DNA of 64,000 nucleotides from contig NZ_JADKYX010000003.1 of NCBI RefSeq assembly GCF_016093545.1, forward strand, positions 372,001 through 436,000, in the 5' to 3' direction. Under the pieces are notes generated by a model. That model searched no databases and was not told the origin of the DNA. It worked only from the letters and a program-made list of their open reading frames with translations. How positions within the stretch are numbered: the stretch's first letter is position 1; every line of letters starts with the position of its first letter. Both the position numbers and the translations under genes were made by a program. This DNA is from Massilia rhizosphaerae. Its GTDB lineage: Bacteria > Pseudomonadota > Gammaproteobacteria > Burkholderiales > Burkholderiaceae_D. Of the stretch, positions 1-8,556 are shown in pieces.

Positions 1-1284
1 ATCGACCAAGCCATCGCCAACATGAAGGAAGGCATGCGCACGGGCGTCGTGCAGCCGAAGGCGATCACGGAGAAGATGCTGCCGCAGTTCCGCCAACTGG
101 CCGCGCGCGACCCGGAAGCGAGCATTTTTTACACGCCCATCAAGAACCTGCCCGCCGGCTTCTCCGACCAGGATAAAAAGACGCTGACGGCCGGCTACCG
201 CCAGGCCGCGGAGCGGATCGACGCGGCGCTCGTCCGCCTCAATACCTTCCTCGAGAAGGATTACCTGCCCGCGGGCCGCCTGACGGCCGGCTACGGCGCG
301 CTGCCGGATGGCGCCGCGTGGTACCGGGCACGTATCCGCAACAACACGAACCTCGACCTGGCGCCGGCGCAGATCCACGACCTGGGCCTGGCGGAAACGG
401 CGCGCATCCGCAAGGAGATGGCGGCGCTGGCGCCCAAGCTGGGATATGACGGCCCGTTGAAGGACTTCCCGCAATGGGTCGCCGCCCAGCCCCGCTTCAA
501 GCCGTTCAAGACCGACCGCGAAGTGCTGGACCGCTACCGCGCGATCTACGGCGTCGTCCAGGCCAAGCTGCCGCAGTATTTCACCTTGCTGCCGAAGGCG
601 AAGCTGGACATCCAGCTGGAGCCGGAACTGACGCGCGCCACGGCGTCCGACCATTACACGCCCGTCGCGGCGGACGGTTCGCATCCCGGCGTGTTCTGGG
701 CCGTCGTCAACGACCCGAAGGATTACAGCACGGTCGGCATGACGACGCTGTTCCTGCACGAAGGCGTGCCGGGCCACCACCTGCACGCGGCGCTGCTGAA
801 GGAATTGCCGCTGCCGGACTTCCGCAAGTTCTTCACCGAGCATCCGAGCGCCGCCGCCTACACGGAAGGCTGGGCGTTGTACAGCGAGACGCTGGGCCGC
901 GAATTCGGCCTGTACGACGACCCGGCCGCGTACTACGGCCACCTGAACGACGAACTGCTGCGCGCCGTGCGCCTGGTCGTCGACACGGGCATGCACGCGC
1001 AGGGCTGGTCGCGCGAAAAGGCGATCGCGTACATGATGGACAATCTCGGCTACAGCGAGGCGACCGCGACGAACCAGGTCGAGCGCTACATGGTGTGGCC
1101 GGGCCAGGCGCTGGCGTACAAGGTGGGCGCGCTGAAGATCCTCGACCTGCGCGCGCGGGCGCAGAAGGCGCTGGGGCCGAAGTTCAGCTACGCCAGGTTC
1201 CACGAGGTGGTGCTGGGCGACGGCACGCTGCCGCTGCCGATCCTGCAGGCGCAGGTGGAGAAGTGGATCGCGGCGGAGAAGTGA
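1..1284 (+). CDS. DUF885 family metallohydrolase, 5'-truncated by window edge
   Basis: C-terminal part of a DUF885-family protein, a large group of secreted or cytosolic putative peptidases/hydrolases of unproven substrate. The reading frame is open from base 1, so the true start lies upstream; the ATG at 22 is only an internal methionine. The diagnostic HEGVPGHHLH motif (a zinc-peptidase-like HExxxGH) lies at bases 757-786 and is followed by EGWALY at 865-882, the two hallmark motifs of the family. The protein ends in a lysine-rich tail at 1284. It stands alone: the next gene starts 80 bp downstream in the same direction. Family assignment is firm; the reaction is unknown. Confidence 0.9.
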   Translation: MDQAIANMKEGMRTGVVQPKAITEKMLPQFRQLAARDPEASIFYTPIKNLPAGFSDQDKKTLTAGYRQAAERIDAALVRLNTFLEKDYLPAGRLTAGYGALPDGAAWYRARIRNNTNLDLAPAQIHDLGLAETARIRKEMAALAPKLGYDGPLKDFPQWVAAQPRFKPFKTDREVLDRYRAIYGVVQAKLPQYFTLLPKAKLDIQLEPELTRATASDHYTPVAADGSHPGVFWAVVNDPKDYSTVGMTTLFLHEGVPGHHLHAALLKELPLPDFRKFFTEHPSAAAYTEGWALYSETLGREFGLYDDPAAYYGHLNDELLRAVRLVVDTGMHAQGWSREKAIAYMMDNLGYSEATATNQVERYMVWPGQALAYKVGALKILDLRARAQKALGPKFSYARFHEVVLGDGTLPLPILQAQVEKWIAAEK

Positions 1285-1365
1285 CCGACGGCTGATCGTT
1301 ACGGCCCGTGCACAGTGTGCGCAATCGTACATATCGCGTGCGCGCATCCGTGCATGATGTTCCTC

Positions 1366-2670
1366 ATGAAAGCCGAGGACAACAAGGATGCCGGATTGAC
1401 CTCGCCGCCGTCGCCGCAGGCCTCGACCTGGCTGTCGAAGCTGGGTCCTGGCCTGATCACCGGCGCGGCCGACGATGACCCGAGCGGCATCGCCACGTAT
1501 TCGCAGGGCGGCGCCCAATTCGGGTTCAACCTGCTGTGGACGTTGCTGCTGACGTATCCGCTGATGGCCGCGATCCAGGTCATCAGCGCAGACATCGGAC
1601 GCGTGACGGGCCGCGGCCTCGCCACCAACCTGCAGCGCTATGCGCCGCGCCGGGCGGTGTGGGGCATCGTGGGCCTGCTGCTCGTCGCGAACGTCATCAA
1701 CATCGCGGCCGACGTGGCGGCGATGGGCGAGGCGATGGCGCTCGTCGCGCCCGGGCGCCCGCTGTGGTACGCCGTCGGCTTCGGCGTGCTGTCCGTGCTG
1801 CTGCAGGTGTTCGTGCCCTACCAGCGCTACGTGAACCTGCTCAAATGGCTCACGCTCGTGCTGCTCGCCTACGTGGCCACCGTGTTCGTCGTTCACGTGC
1901 CGTGGGGCGAGGTGCTCAAATCGACCGTGTGGCCGCGCATCGCGTGGCGCAAGGACTACCTGACCACCATCGTCGCCGTGTTCGGCACGACGATCAGTCC
2001 CTATCTGTTCTTCTGGCAGGCGTCGCAGGAAGTCGAGGAGTTGCGCGCGGATGCCGATGCCCAGCCGCTGCGCCAGGCGCCCGAGCAGGTGGAGCGCCAG
2101 TTCAGCCGCATCCGCTTCGACACGTTCGTCGGCATGGGCGTATCGAACGCCGTCGCGTTCTTCATCATGCTGACGACGGCCGCCACCTTGCACGCGCAGG
2201 GCGTGCGCGATTTGCAGTCGGCGGCGCAGGCCGCGTCGGCATTGAAACCCGTCGCGGGCGAACTCGCGTTCGTCCTGTTCGCGCTGGGCATCGTCGGCAC
2301 CGGCCTGCTGGCGATTCCCGTGCTGGCCGGTTCCGCCGCGTACGCGATGGCCGGCACGTTCCACTGGAAGAGCAGCCTGGGCTCCGAATTCTCGGCGGCC
2401 CGCAAGTTCTACGCCATCATCATCGTCGCCACCCTGGCCGGCGTCGGCATCAACTTCATGCCGCTCGATCCGATCAAGGCCCTGTACTGGAGCGCGGTGC
2501 TGAACGGCGTCATCGCCGTGCCCGTGATGGCGATCATGATGCTGGTCGCATCGAGTCCGCGCATCATGGGCGAATTGACGATCACGCGGCGCCTCGCCGT
2601 CATGGGCTGGCTGTGCACCGGCGTGATGGCGGCGGCGTCGATCGCCATGTTCGCCTCGTTCGCCGCGTGA
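1366..2670 (+). CDS. NRAMP-family divalent metal transporter, divergent motif
   Basis: Integral membrane protein of about 434 residues with roughly eleven hydrophobic segments, of the NRAMP (SLC11) family that moves divalent metals across the inner membrane with protons. The first helix carries DPSG (residues 38-41) where classical manganese/iron NRAMPs have DPGN. The sixth-helix region reads TTISPYLFFWQ, without the usual MPH triplet. The changes fall at metal-binding positions, so the ion preference may not be the classical Mn/Fe one. I chose the ATG at 1366 because the upstream extension (GTG at 1315) does not read like protein; ATGs at 1354/1357 are alternatives and none has a clear ribosome binding site. 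Confidence 0.85.
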   Translation: MKAEDNKDAGLTSPPSPQASTWLSKLGPGLITGAADDDPSGIATYSQGGAQFGFNLLWTLLLTYPLMAAIQVISADIGRVTGRGLATNLQRYAPRRAVWGIVGLLLVANVINIAADVAAMGEAMALVAPGRPLWYAVGFGVLSVLLQVFVPYQRYVNLLKWLTLVLLAYVATVFVVHVPWGEVLKSTVWPRIAWRKDYLTTIVAVFGTTISPYLFFWQASQEVEELRADADAQPLRQAPEQVERQFSRIRFDTFVGMGVSNAVAFFIMLTTAATLHAQGVRDLQSAAQAASALKPVAGELAFVLFALGIVGTGLLAIPVLAGSAAYAMAGTFHWKSSLGSEFSAARKFYAIIIVATLAGVGINFMPLDPIKALYWSAVLNGVIAVPVMAIMMLVASSPRIMGELTITRRLAVMGWLCTGVMAAASIAMFASFAA

Positions 2671-2677
2671 CGGTCAT

Positions 2678-3796
2678 TCACTGGAGGTCGATGCGGCCAT
2701 AGATGCCGTGCGCCTCGTCGTTCGGCCCGGCCGTGTAGAACAGCGTGTTCGCCGGCTGGTTGTTCACGCCGTTGCCGAAGGCGATGCCCCACAGGCCGTC
2801 GATGACGATGGGCGTATGGTCGGCCTTCGAGAGCGTGCCGATGAAGGCGCCCGTGGACGTATTGTAGGCGTTGATCTTGCCGTCGCCGAAGTTCGCCACG
2901 AGCAGCGCATTGGCGAAGTCCCCGAAATTGGCCGGCGCCACCGCCATGCCCCACGGCGTATTCAGCGCGCCGCCGCTCGCCAGCCGGCGGATCAACGTGC
3001 CGGCCGTGTCGAACACGTCGACGACGCCGAGCCCCGCGCCCTTGACCTCGTCGTTGCCGGCCGTCTCGCGCTGCGCATACGCGACGTAGATGCGGTCGCC
3101 GACGGCCTGGATGCCGAACGGGCCGTAGCCGGCCGGCAGGTTCGGATCGGCGAACGCGCCGGGCAGCGTGGTCTTGTGCCAGCCGGCGTCGTACACGTCG
3201 ATGCGGTTGTTGTGGAAGTCGGCCGCATACAGGTAGTTGGCGCCGGCATAGGCGGCGATGGCCAGGCCCTTGTAGACGGCGCTGCCGCCCGTGTCGACGG
3301 CCGTCACGGCGTTCGCGCGGTTGACGGCCGGCGACCAGCCGGCCACGGTGCCCGCCTCGCCCGCGAAGATGAAGGGGCTGGCGCCTGTCGCGCCGTTCTG
3401 CGTGACCTTGAAGTCCTGGGTGCCGTTGTAGACGATGCCCGTGACGCCGGCCGCGCCGCTTGTTCCGGCCGGGATGGCGACGACGAGCGTCTGCGGCACA
3501 CCGTTGCCGTCGTACAGGGTCGACGTCGACGTGCCGTTGTTGGCGACCCAGACGAAGGCCGTCGGGTTGAACGCGAGGCCCCACGCGTTGACGAGGTGGG
3601 TGTCGGTATGCGCGGCGCCGCTGGACTGGTCCGTGACCAGCGCCGTGGCCGTGAATGCGCTCGTGATCGCGGGCGGCATGGTCGTCGTCATCGGCTGGTC
3701 GCTGCCGCCGCCGCACGCCGCGACGGCGGCGCCCAGGACGATGCCGGACAGGGCGGCCTTGGCGAGGCGGCCGGCCGTTTTCGATTGCAGGTTCAT
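2678..3796 (-). CDS. TIGR03118 family lipoprotein (beta-propeller-like)
   Basis: Protein of 372 residues resembling the TIGR03118 family of secreted proteins of unknown function. The start at 3796 is preceded by a good GAGGAG ribosome binding site; longer versions upstream are not needed. The N-terminus is a lipoprotein signal (basic residues, hydrophobic run, AVAAC lipobox near residue 30), followed by a Gly/Ser/Thr-rich linker. The body has repeated blocks with conserved patterns (NAWGLAFNP, GLAIAAYAG, PFGIQAVGDRIYVAYA, TPWGMAVAP, GLWGIAFGNG), spaced like blades of an NHL-type beta-propeller. It is convergent with the NRAMP gene, 7 bp apart. The function is not known; the fold is inferred from the repeats. 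Confidence 0.8.
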   Translation of the reverse strand: MNLQSKTAGRLAKAALSGIVLGAAVAACGGGSDQPMTTTMPPAITSAFTATALVTDQSSGAAHTDTHLVNAWGLAFNPTAFVWVANNGTSTSTLYDGNGVPQTLVVAIPAGTSGAAGVTGIVYNGTQDFKVTQNGATGASPFIFAGEAGTVAGWSPAVNRANAVTAVDTGGSAVYKGLAIAAYAGANYLYAADFHNNRIDVYDAGWHKTTLPGAFADPNLPAGYGPFGIQAVGDRIYVAYAQRETAGNDEVKGAGLGVVDVFDTAGTLIRRLASGGALNTPWGMAVAPANFGDFANALLVANFGDGKINAYNTSTGAFIGTLSKADHTPIVIDGLWGIAFGNGVNNQPANTLFYTAGPNDEAHGIYGRIDLQ

Positions 3797-3882
3797 GATT
3801 GCTCCTCGGTTGGACGTGTTGAAAGGGACGCCGTTAATGCCCCCGTCCGCGCGCAAGGTTCAATCGAATCGCAAGTGTTTTT

Positions 3883-4599
3883 TCAGTACCGCCAGCTGAC
3901 GCTCGCGACGAGCGCGCGCGCGCGCGGGAAGCCGCGGCCGGCCCCGTGGATGAGGGTCTGCCAGCCGGCCTGCAGGCGCCAGTCGTCCAGGTCGTAGGCA
4001 AGCGTGGCGCGCAGGTCGACGGGCGTGCGGGCCGCCGCGCGATAATCGTCGTCGGACTGGTGCAGCAGGCCGGCGTGCAGGGCCAGCGCGAGGCGTTCGT
4101 TCAGCGGGATGCCGCCGTTCAGGTCGAGGTAGACCGAACGGCCCGCGCCGTAATAGGCCGGCGAATAGGACAGGCGCGCGTTGAGGGTGTCCAGCGTCAG
4201 GCCGGCGTAGAACTCGTGATAGTCGGCCGCGTGGTCGCGCAAGTAGATCGTGCGGCTGATACCGGCATCCCAGGACAGGCGCGACGTCAGCGGCAGCGCG
4301 CGGCCGCCGTAGACGATCAACAGGCCCTGGTCGCGGCCGTACAAGGTGATGGGCGACGCGAAGGCGCCGCCGTACCAGCCGGCGTCGAAGTCGTGGTCCA
4401 CGCGCACCTGCAGGGCGGGATGGGACCCCAGCGACACGCCGCGCATCGCGTACTCGGATACGAGGGTGACGTCGGCACTGGTCTGGGCGAATGCGCCGCG
4501 CGCCAGGAAGATGGCGGCGAGGCAGAATGCACGCGCGCCCGTCAACGCGGGCGCGGGGAAGGAAGGCTGGCGGTCGTGGTCGTCGATGGGCATAGGCAA
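3883..4599 (-). CDS. TorF family putative porin
   Basis: Protein of 238 residues with an N-terminal signal sequence (hydrophobic run ending near AFA-QTS) and a mature part that begins ADVTLVSEYAMRGVSLG, typical of TorF-type (TIGR02001) outer-membrane proteins of proteobacteria. The C-terminus ends in alternating residues and a terminal aromatic (VSWRY), the usual outer-membrane beta-barrel signature. Substrate is unknown for the family. It overlaps the 3' end of the upstream subtilase gene by 58 bp on the same strand, which suggests co-transcription with the sigma/anti-sigma/subtilase chain. The start is not certain because the residues before the signal peptide are unusually acidic. Confidence 0.75.
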   Translation of the reverse strand: MPMPIDDHDRQPSFPAPALTGARAFCLAAIFLARGAFAQTSADVTLVSEYAMRGVSLGSHPALQVRVDHDFDAGWYGGAFASPITLYGRDQGLLIVYGGRALPLTSRLSWDAGISRTIYLRDHAADYHEFYAGLTLDTLNARLSYSPAYYGAGRSVYLDLNGGIPLNERLALALHAGLLHQSDDDYRAAARTPVDLRATLAYDLDDWRLQAGWQTLIHGAGRGFPRARALVASVSWRY

Positions 4600-5840
4600 A
4601 CGCAGGATCCGGCGGCACGCGCAATGGCCGCGCAGGCGTCTATGCTACCAGCTTGTCCCGGTCCCGACGCCAACGCGGCGGGAAACACGCGCGCGCCGCC
4701 GGCGAGATCCGCCCGCAGCCGGGGCGGCGCCGTGCCGGGCTGCAGTTCGAGGATCAGCGCGGCCAGCCCCGCCACGTGCGCCGCCGCGTAGGACGAGCCG
4801 GACACCATGCCCCAGCGCGCGCCCGGCAGCGAGGCCGGCACGTCGGTGCCCGGCGCGCGCAGCGCCCCGGGCGGCGCGGCGCGCTGGGTGTCGGACGCCA
4901 CCGCGATCACGCCCGGATGCGAGGCCGGAAAGCCGCCGTCGGGCAGCGCCGGATCGGCCGCGCCGACGAGCGTGATGCCGCGCGCGAGGGCCGCGTCGAG
5001 CAGGGCCTGCAGCAGCTTGTCCTTCGGGCCGCCCAGGCTCATATTGATGATGCCCACGTCGTTCATCAGCGCGAAATTGATCGCCTTGCCGAGCGTGAAG
5101 CTGTTGCAGCGTGCGGGCGGCCCGGCCGTCTCCCAGCACGCGCGCAGCGCCATTACCTTCGCGTCCGGCGCGATGCCCGCGATGCCCAGGCCGTTGCCTT
5201 CGCGCGCGGCGATGATGCCGGCGACGGCGGTGCCGTGGGCTTCCGACGCGTCCGGATACGCGTCGACGAAATTGCGCCGCAATTTGATTTGTCCCGCGAG
5301 GTCGGGGTGGTTCGCATCGACGCCGCTGTCGATGACGGCCACCGTCACGCCGCGCCCCGTGCTGGCGCGGTGCAGCGTCTTCAGCTGCCACAGTTGCGCG
5401 GCCGGCTGCACGGGAAGCAGCGGATCGCCGCTGCCCAGCGCGTGGTAGTCCTGGATCGCCTGGGCCCACGCGACGCGCGGGTCGTGCGCCAGCGTGTCGA
5501 GCAGCCGGTCGACGGGGCCGGAACCCGTGTCTTCCATCACGAAGCAGTCGATGCCGATGGCGGGCATCGGCCAGTCGTCGACGACGCGCAGGCCGTAGGC
5601 GGCGGCCAGTTCGCGCGCCACGCGGCGGCGCGCGGCGCGGGTGCCGTCGTCCGAGTAGCCGCCGCCATAGGCGCCGTCGGGACGGAAGTGCGGCGACGGC
5701 ATGCGCAGCATGACGAGCACCTGGCGCGCGGCCGACGCCGCATGCGGGTCGGGCGCGGCCGCATCCGCGCGCGGGGCCGCGCACGCGAGGACGCACAGGG
5801 CCGCGCACAGCGCGAGGACGCGGGAGAAGATGCGATTCAC
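4542..5840 (-). CDS. S8 family serine peptidase (subtilase)
   Basis: Exported subtilase of 432 residues. A signal peptide (about residues 1-28) is followed by a propeptide-like region (about 40-135) and the catalytic domain. The triad is visible: Asp171 in VIDSGVD, His202 in HGTAVAGI and Ser350 in GSSYAAAHVAGL. The position that normally supplies the oxyanion-hole asparagine (AAGN in subtilisins) reads GAAD, so Asp296 seems to replace it. The start codon overlaps the stop of the anti-sigma gene by 4 bp, so the two are translationally coupled. The last ~60 residues are low-complexity and overlap the porin gene. Likely acts in the periplasm or outside the cell. Confidence 0.88.
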   Translation of the reverse strand: MNRIFSRVLALCAALCVLACAAPRADAAAPDPHAASAARQVLVMLRMPSPHFRPDGAYGGGYSDDGTRAARRRVARELAAAYGLRVVDDWPMPAIGIDCFVMEDTGSGPVDRLLDTLAHDPRVAWAQAIQDYHALGSGDPLLPVQPAAQLWQLKTLHRASTGRGVTVAVIDSGVDANHPDLAGQIKLRRNFVDAYPDASEAHGTAVAGIIAAREGNGLGIAGIAPDAKVMALRACWETAGPPARCNSFTLGKAINFALMNDVGIINMSLGGPKDKLLQALLDAALARGITLVGAADPALPDGGFPASHPGVIAVASDTQRAAPPGALRAPGTDVPASLPGARWGMVSGSSYAAAHVAGLAALILELQPGTAPPRLRADLAGGARVFPAALASGPGQAGSIDACAAIARAAGSCVCLCPSTTTTASLPSPRPR

Positions 5841-6547
5841 GGCTGGCCGTCCATGGACAAGGGTTCGGCGAGCGTCACGGCCGGCTCCGCGCGCAGGCGG
5901 GCCAGCACGGGATCGAGCCGGCCGTCCGCGCCGACCAGCCAGGCGTCCGTGACGGTCGGTCCGCCGACGATGCGCGCGCCGCTTGCGCGCAAGATGCGGT
6001 GCAGTTCGCGTTCGGGCGTGTCGGGCCGGAAGGTCACGACGAGCCGCGCCGCGCCGCTCGCGCCGGCGGCGCCGAGGACGCGGTAGGCGCCCGCATCCGG
6101 CTGCGCCGCCGGGCGCGCCAGCAGCGCGGCCAGCACGGCGATCGCGCAGAACTGTGCCGCCACCGCCGCGCGCAGCCAGGTGCCGTCGTTGGCGGCGCGG
6201 CGCATGCGCCAGCGTTGCAGCAGACCGGGCGCCTCCTGCGCTTCCGGCATTTTCTGCGCCGCCTGCGCTGTCGGCGCCGTCGGCACGGCGCAGGGCATCG
6301 GGACGTCGTCGTCGACCGGCGCGGTGTCCAGGCGCGGCATCAGGCGGGCCAGCGCGCGCTCAGGATCGAGGTCGAGCTCCGGCCCCGGTCCGGCCGCGTG
6401 CAGCGTGCGCAGCAGCGCAAGGTCGGCGCGGCAGTCGGCGCAGGTCGCCACGTGGGCTTGTGCGCGTTCCAGTTCGGTGCCCGCGAGGGTGCCGTTGGCG
6501 AGCCAGGGCAGGGCGTCCTGCGCCTCGGGGTGGCTGTACGGGGTCAT
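5837..6547 (-). CDS. Membrane anti-sigma factor with zinc-finger and subtilase-propeptide-like periplasmic domain
   Basis: Single-pass anti-sigma factor of 236 residues. The N-terminus has the zinc-binding anti-sigma motif HxxxCxxC (His32, Cys36, Cys39). A linker leads to one transmembrane helix (about 125-144). The periplasmic end (about 168-230) has the pattern of a subtilase propeptide/I9 inhibitor: a VVTFRPDT strand, an amphipathic helix, a GARIVGG turn, an AWLVGADG strand, a second helix and a final AVTLAEPL strand. A similar pattern precedes the catalytic domain of the next gene, a subtilase. The ATG at 6547 overlaps the sigma-factor stop (ATGA), which fixes the start. It presumably holds the ECF sigma factor at the membrane until a signal releases it. 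Confidence 0.82.
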   Translation of the reverse strand: MTPYSHPEAQDALPWLANGTLAGTELERAQAHVATCADCRADLALLRTLHAAGPGPELDLDPERALARLMPRLDTAPVDDDVPMPCAVPTAPTAQAAQKMPEAQEAPGLLQRWRMRRAANDGTWLRAAVAAQFCAIAVLAALLARPAAQPDAGAYRVLGAAGASGAARLVVTFRPDTPERELHRILRASGARIVGGPTVTDAWLVGADGRLDPVLARLRAEPAVTLAEPLSMDGQP

Positions 6548-7131
6548 GGCCGGATCTCCAGCTGGTCTTCCAGCAGCGTTGCCAGGCGGCGGCGCGCGTG
6601 GAACAGGCGGGTCTTGACGGTGTTGACGGGACATTCCATGATTTCTGCGATTTCTGCGTAACCCATGTCGTGATAAAAGGTCAGCTGGAACGCGGCCCGT
6701 TGCGCCAGCGGCAAGGCGGCGACGGCCGCGTCCACGGCGTGTGCGAGACGCTGCTGTTCGAAGCGCCAGTCGGGCCGGCCGGCATCGTCGCCCGCGCATT
6801 CCTCGGCCGCGTCGACCGCGGGCTCGTCGAGCGCGTGCAAGGCCTTGCAAGCCTTGCGGTACGCGATCGCGAACACCCAGGTCGACACCTTGCAGCTGCC
6901 GTCGAACGTGGCGGCCTTCTGCCAGACGACGAGCAGGGTGTCGTTGACGATTTCCTCGATCAGCGGCACGCTGCGCGTCATCCTTTGCAGAAAGCGCGCC
7001 AGGCGCGGAAAATACGCGCGGTACAGCATCTCGAAGGCACGCCGGTCCCCGGCCGCGACACGGCCGACCAGGCTGGCCTCGCCTTCGGCCGATCCGACCG
7101 CCGAAGCCGTTTCTCCGATTTTCCTATCCAC
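6544..7131 (-). CDS. ECF-type RNA polymerase sigma factor
   Basis: Sigma-70 family ECF factor of 195 residues with only regions 2 and 4. Region 2 (about 25-95) contains RAFEMLYRAYFPRLARFL and the DTLLVVWQKA segment that contacts core polymerase and the -10 element. Region 4 (about 135-190) has ALPLAQRAAF and a helix-turn-helix ending in NTVKTRLFHARRRL. The 3' end overlaps the anti-sigma gene by 4 bp. A possible ECF-like promoter (GAACC about 16 bp from a GGTATTC block on the minus strand, near 7160-7190) lies upstream and could give autoregulation, but that is a weak match. Target genes other than its own chain cannot be read from this window. Confidence 0.92.
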   Translation of the reverse strand: MDRKIGETASAVGSAEGEASLVGRVAAGDRRAFEMLYRAYFPRLARFLQRMTRSVPLIEEIVNDTLLVVWQKAATFDGSCKVSTWVFAIAYRKACKALHALDEPAVDAAEECAGDDAGRPDWRFEQQRLAHAVDAAVAALPLAQRAAFQLTFYHDMGYAEIAEIMECPVNTVKTRLFHARRRLATLLEDQLEIRP

Positions 7132-7306
7132 GCATGCGTTCCCTACTGTTTAGCGGTGAATACCCGGCGACCGTCCCAAGGTTCATGCGCGGCGAAAATA
7201 TTTTTTGCCGCACGTGATTCTCACACGAATCGCCGCCCGTGCGAATCGTGTTGCTGGGATGATCATGACATGTCACGATATCGCCATGTCAACCAGGTAA
7301 AGCCTC

Positions 7307-7723
7307 ATGAAACGATTTGCCACTTCCCTCCTGACCCTCACGCTGGCCCTGACCCTGGCCGGCGCCGTCCACGCCCAATCGCAGGGCGACGACAACCCCC
7401 GTCCGCTCGGCTACACCCGCGTCGCCGACGCGCTGGCCGCGCTGCAGAAAACCCCGGAGGCGCAGATCACCCATCCGGACGGCTGGACCGTGATCACCGT
7501 CCGCAAGCCGGAACTGGCCGTCTGGTCGTTCGTGCCCAAGGGCCACGAGGCGTATCCGGCCGTCGTGCGGCGCCTGATCCGCAAGACCGACAAGGGGACG
7601 TTCGTCGAGATGAAAGTCCTGTGTGAAGCCAAGCAGGAACCGTGCCGGAAGCTGGCGCTGCAGTTCCAGCAGATGACGGCGCAGATGCAGCAGGCGTTGC
7701 AGGCGAAGGGCGCCCGGCACTGA
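7307..7723 (+). CDS. Small secreted protein of unknown function
   Basis: Protein of 138 residues with a clear signal peptide (MKRF, a Leu/Thr-rich run, cleavage after VHAQ). The mature part has two cysteines (CEAKQEPC) that could form a disulfide, and a glutamine-rich C-terminal helix. I do not recognise the family. Upstream (7132-7306) there is an imperfect inverted repeat at 7223-7233/7241-7251 and a short TGACATGTCA palindrome at 7266-7275, either of which could be an operator. It is divergent from the ECF sigma-factor chain, so it is a candidate member of that regulon, but nothing in the coding sequence proves this. Confidence 0.7.
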   Translation: MKRFATSLLTLTLALTLAGAVHAQSQGDDNPRPLGYTRVADALAALQKTPEAQITHPDGWTVITVRKPELAVWSFVPKGHEAYPAVVRRLIRKTDKGTFVEMKVLCEAKQEPCRKLALQFQQMTAQMQQALQAKGARH

Positions 7724-7841
7724 CCGGCATGAGACGCGCCGCGGCATGGCGTGAACATGCGCGCATTTTGCGGCTTGGCAATCTGATAAGGTGAACGCGC
7801 GCCGTTTCCTGGCGCCGTATTCTCTTTTTTGAAAGCCGCGC

Positions 7842-8546
7842 ATGCTGGAATTGTCGTTCGCATCCTATCTTCTGTTCGTATTGCCCTTCCTGAGCCTGCG
7901 TCGCAGCCTCAAGCCGGCACCGACCGTGCGGGCGCCGCTGCTGCGCCGTTATTGGCGCCAGGGGCGGCATGCCGCGTTGCTGCTCGCCGTCCTCGCCGGC
8001 GTCGAATGGCACGCGGGACGCAGCCTGGGCGATCTCGGCCTCGGCGTGCCGCTGTCGTCGTCCGGACGGTCGGGATTGATCGCCGCCGCCTGCCTGATCG
8101 TCGGACTGCACGTGGCCGGGATGGCGTGGGAACGCTTCATGACGCCGGCGGCGCGGGAAGCACAGCGGCGCAAGCTGGCGGACGCCAGCCTGCCGTGGCC
8201 CGATACGACGGCCGAATCGGTTGCGTTCGTGCTGTCGACGAGCCTCATGTGCGCAGGCTGGGAAGTGTTGTATCGCGGCTTCTTGCTGCTCGTGCTGGCG
8301 CCGCATGTCGGCCTGCCGCTTGCCGTCGCGGCGGCCGCGCTGGCCTACGGCGTGGCGCACGGCTACAAGAGCCGGGGACAGTTGATCGGTTCGATCGTCG
8401 CCGCGTTCGCCTTTACCGTCGCTTATGCGTGGACGCACAGCCTGTGGTGGCTGATGGCGATCCACGTCGCGATGCCGCTGTCCGTGCTGGCAAGCGTGCG
8501 CAAGGCGCGGCGCGCGTACGGCGTCGTGGCGCCGGAACAGTCGTGA
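7842..8546 (+). CDS. CPBP family intramembrane glutamic endopeptidase
   Basis: Multi-pass membrane protein of 234 residues in the CPBP (Abi/CAAX protease) family. The three catalytic motifs are present: WEVLYRGF (family EExxxRG, the second Glu and the Arg retained and the first Glu replaced by Trp), then AYGVAHG (FxxxH-like), then IHVAMPL (HxxxN/D-like). In known members these residues form a glutamate-based active site within the membrane, sometimes used to process bacteriocins or prenylated proteins; the substrate here is unknown. It is a single gene convergent with the LysR gene that follows, 10 bp away. The ATG at 7842 is preceded by a weak GAAAG site. Confidence 0.85.
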   Translation: MLELSFASYLLFVLPFLSLRRSLKPAPTVRAPLLRRYWRQGRHAALLLAVLAGVEWHAGRSLGDLGLGVPLSSSGRSGLIAAACLIVGLHVAGMAWERFMTPAAREAQRRKLADASLPWPDTTAESVAFVLSTSLMCAGWEVLYRGFLLLVLAPHVGLPLAVAAAALAYGVAHGYKSRGQLIGSIVAAFAFTVAYAWTHSLWWLMAIHVAMPLSVLASVRKARRAYGVVAPEQS

Positions 8547-8556
8547 AGGTCGTCGT

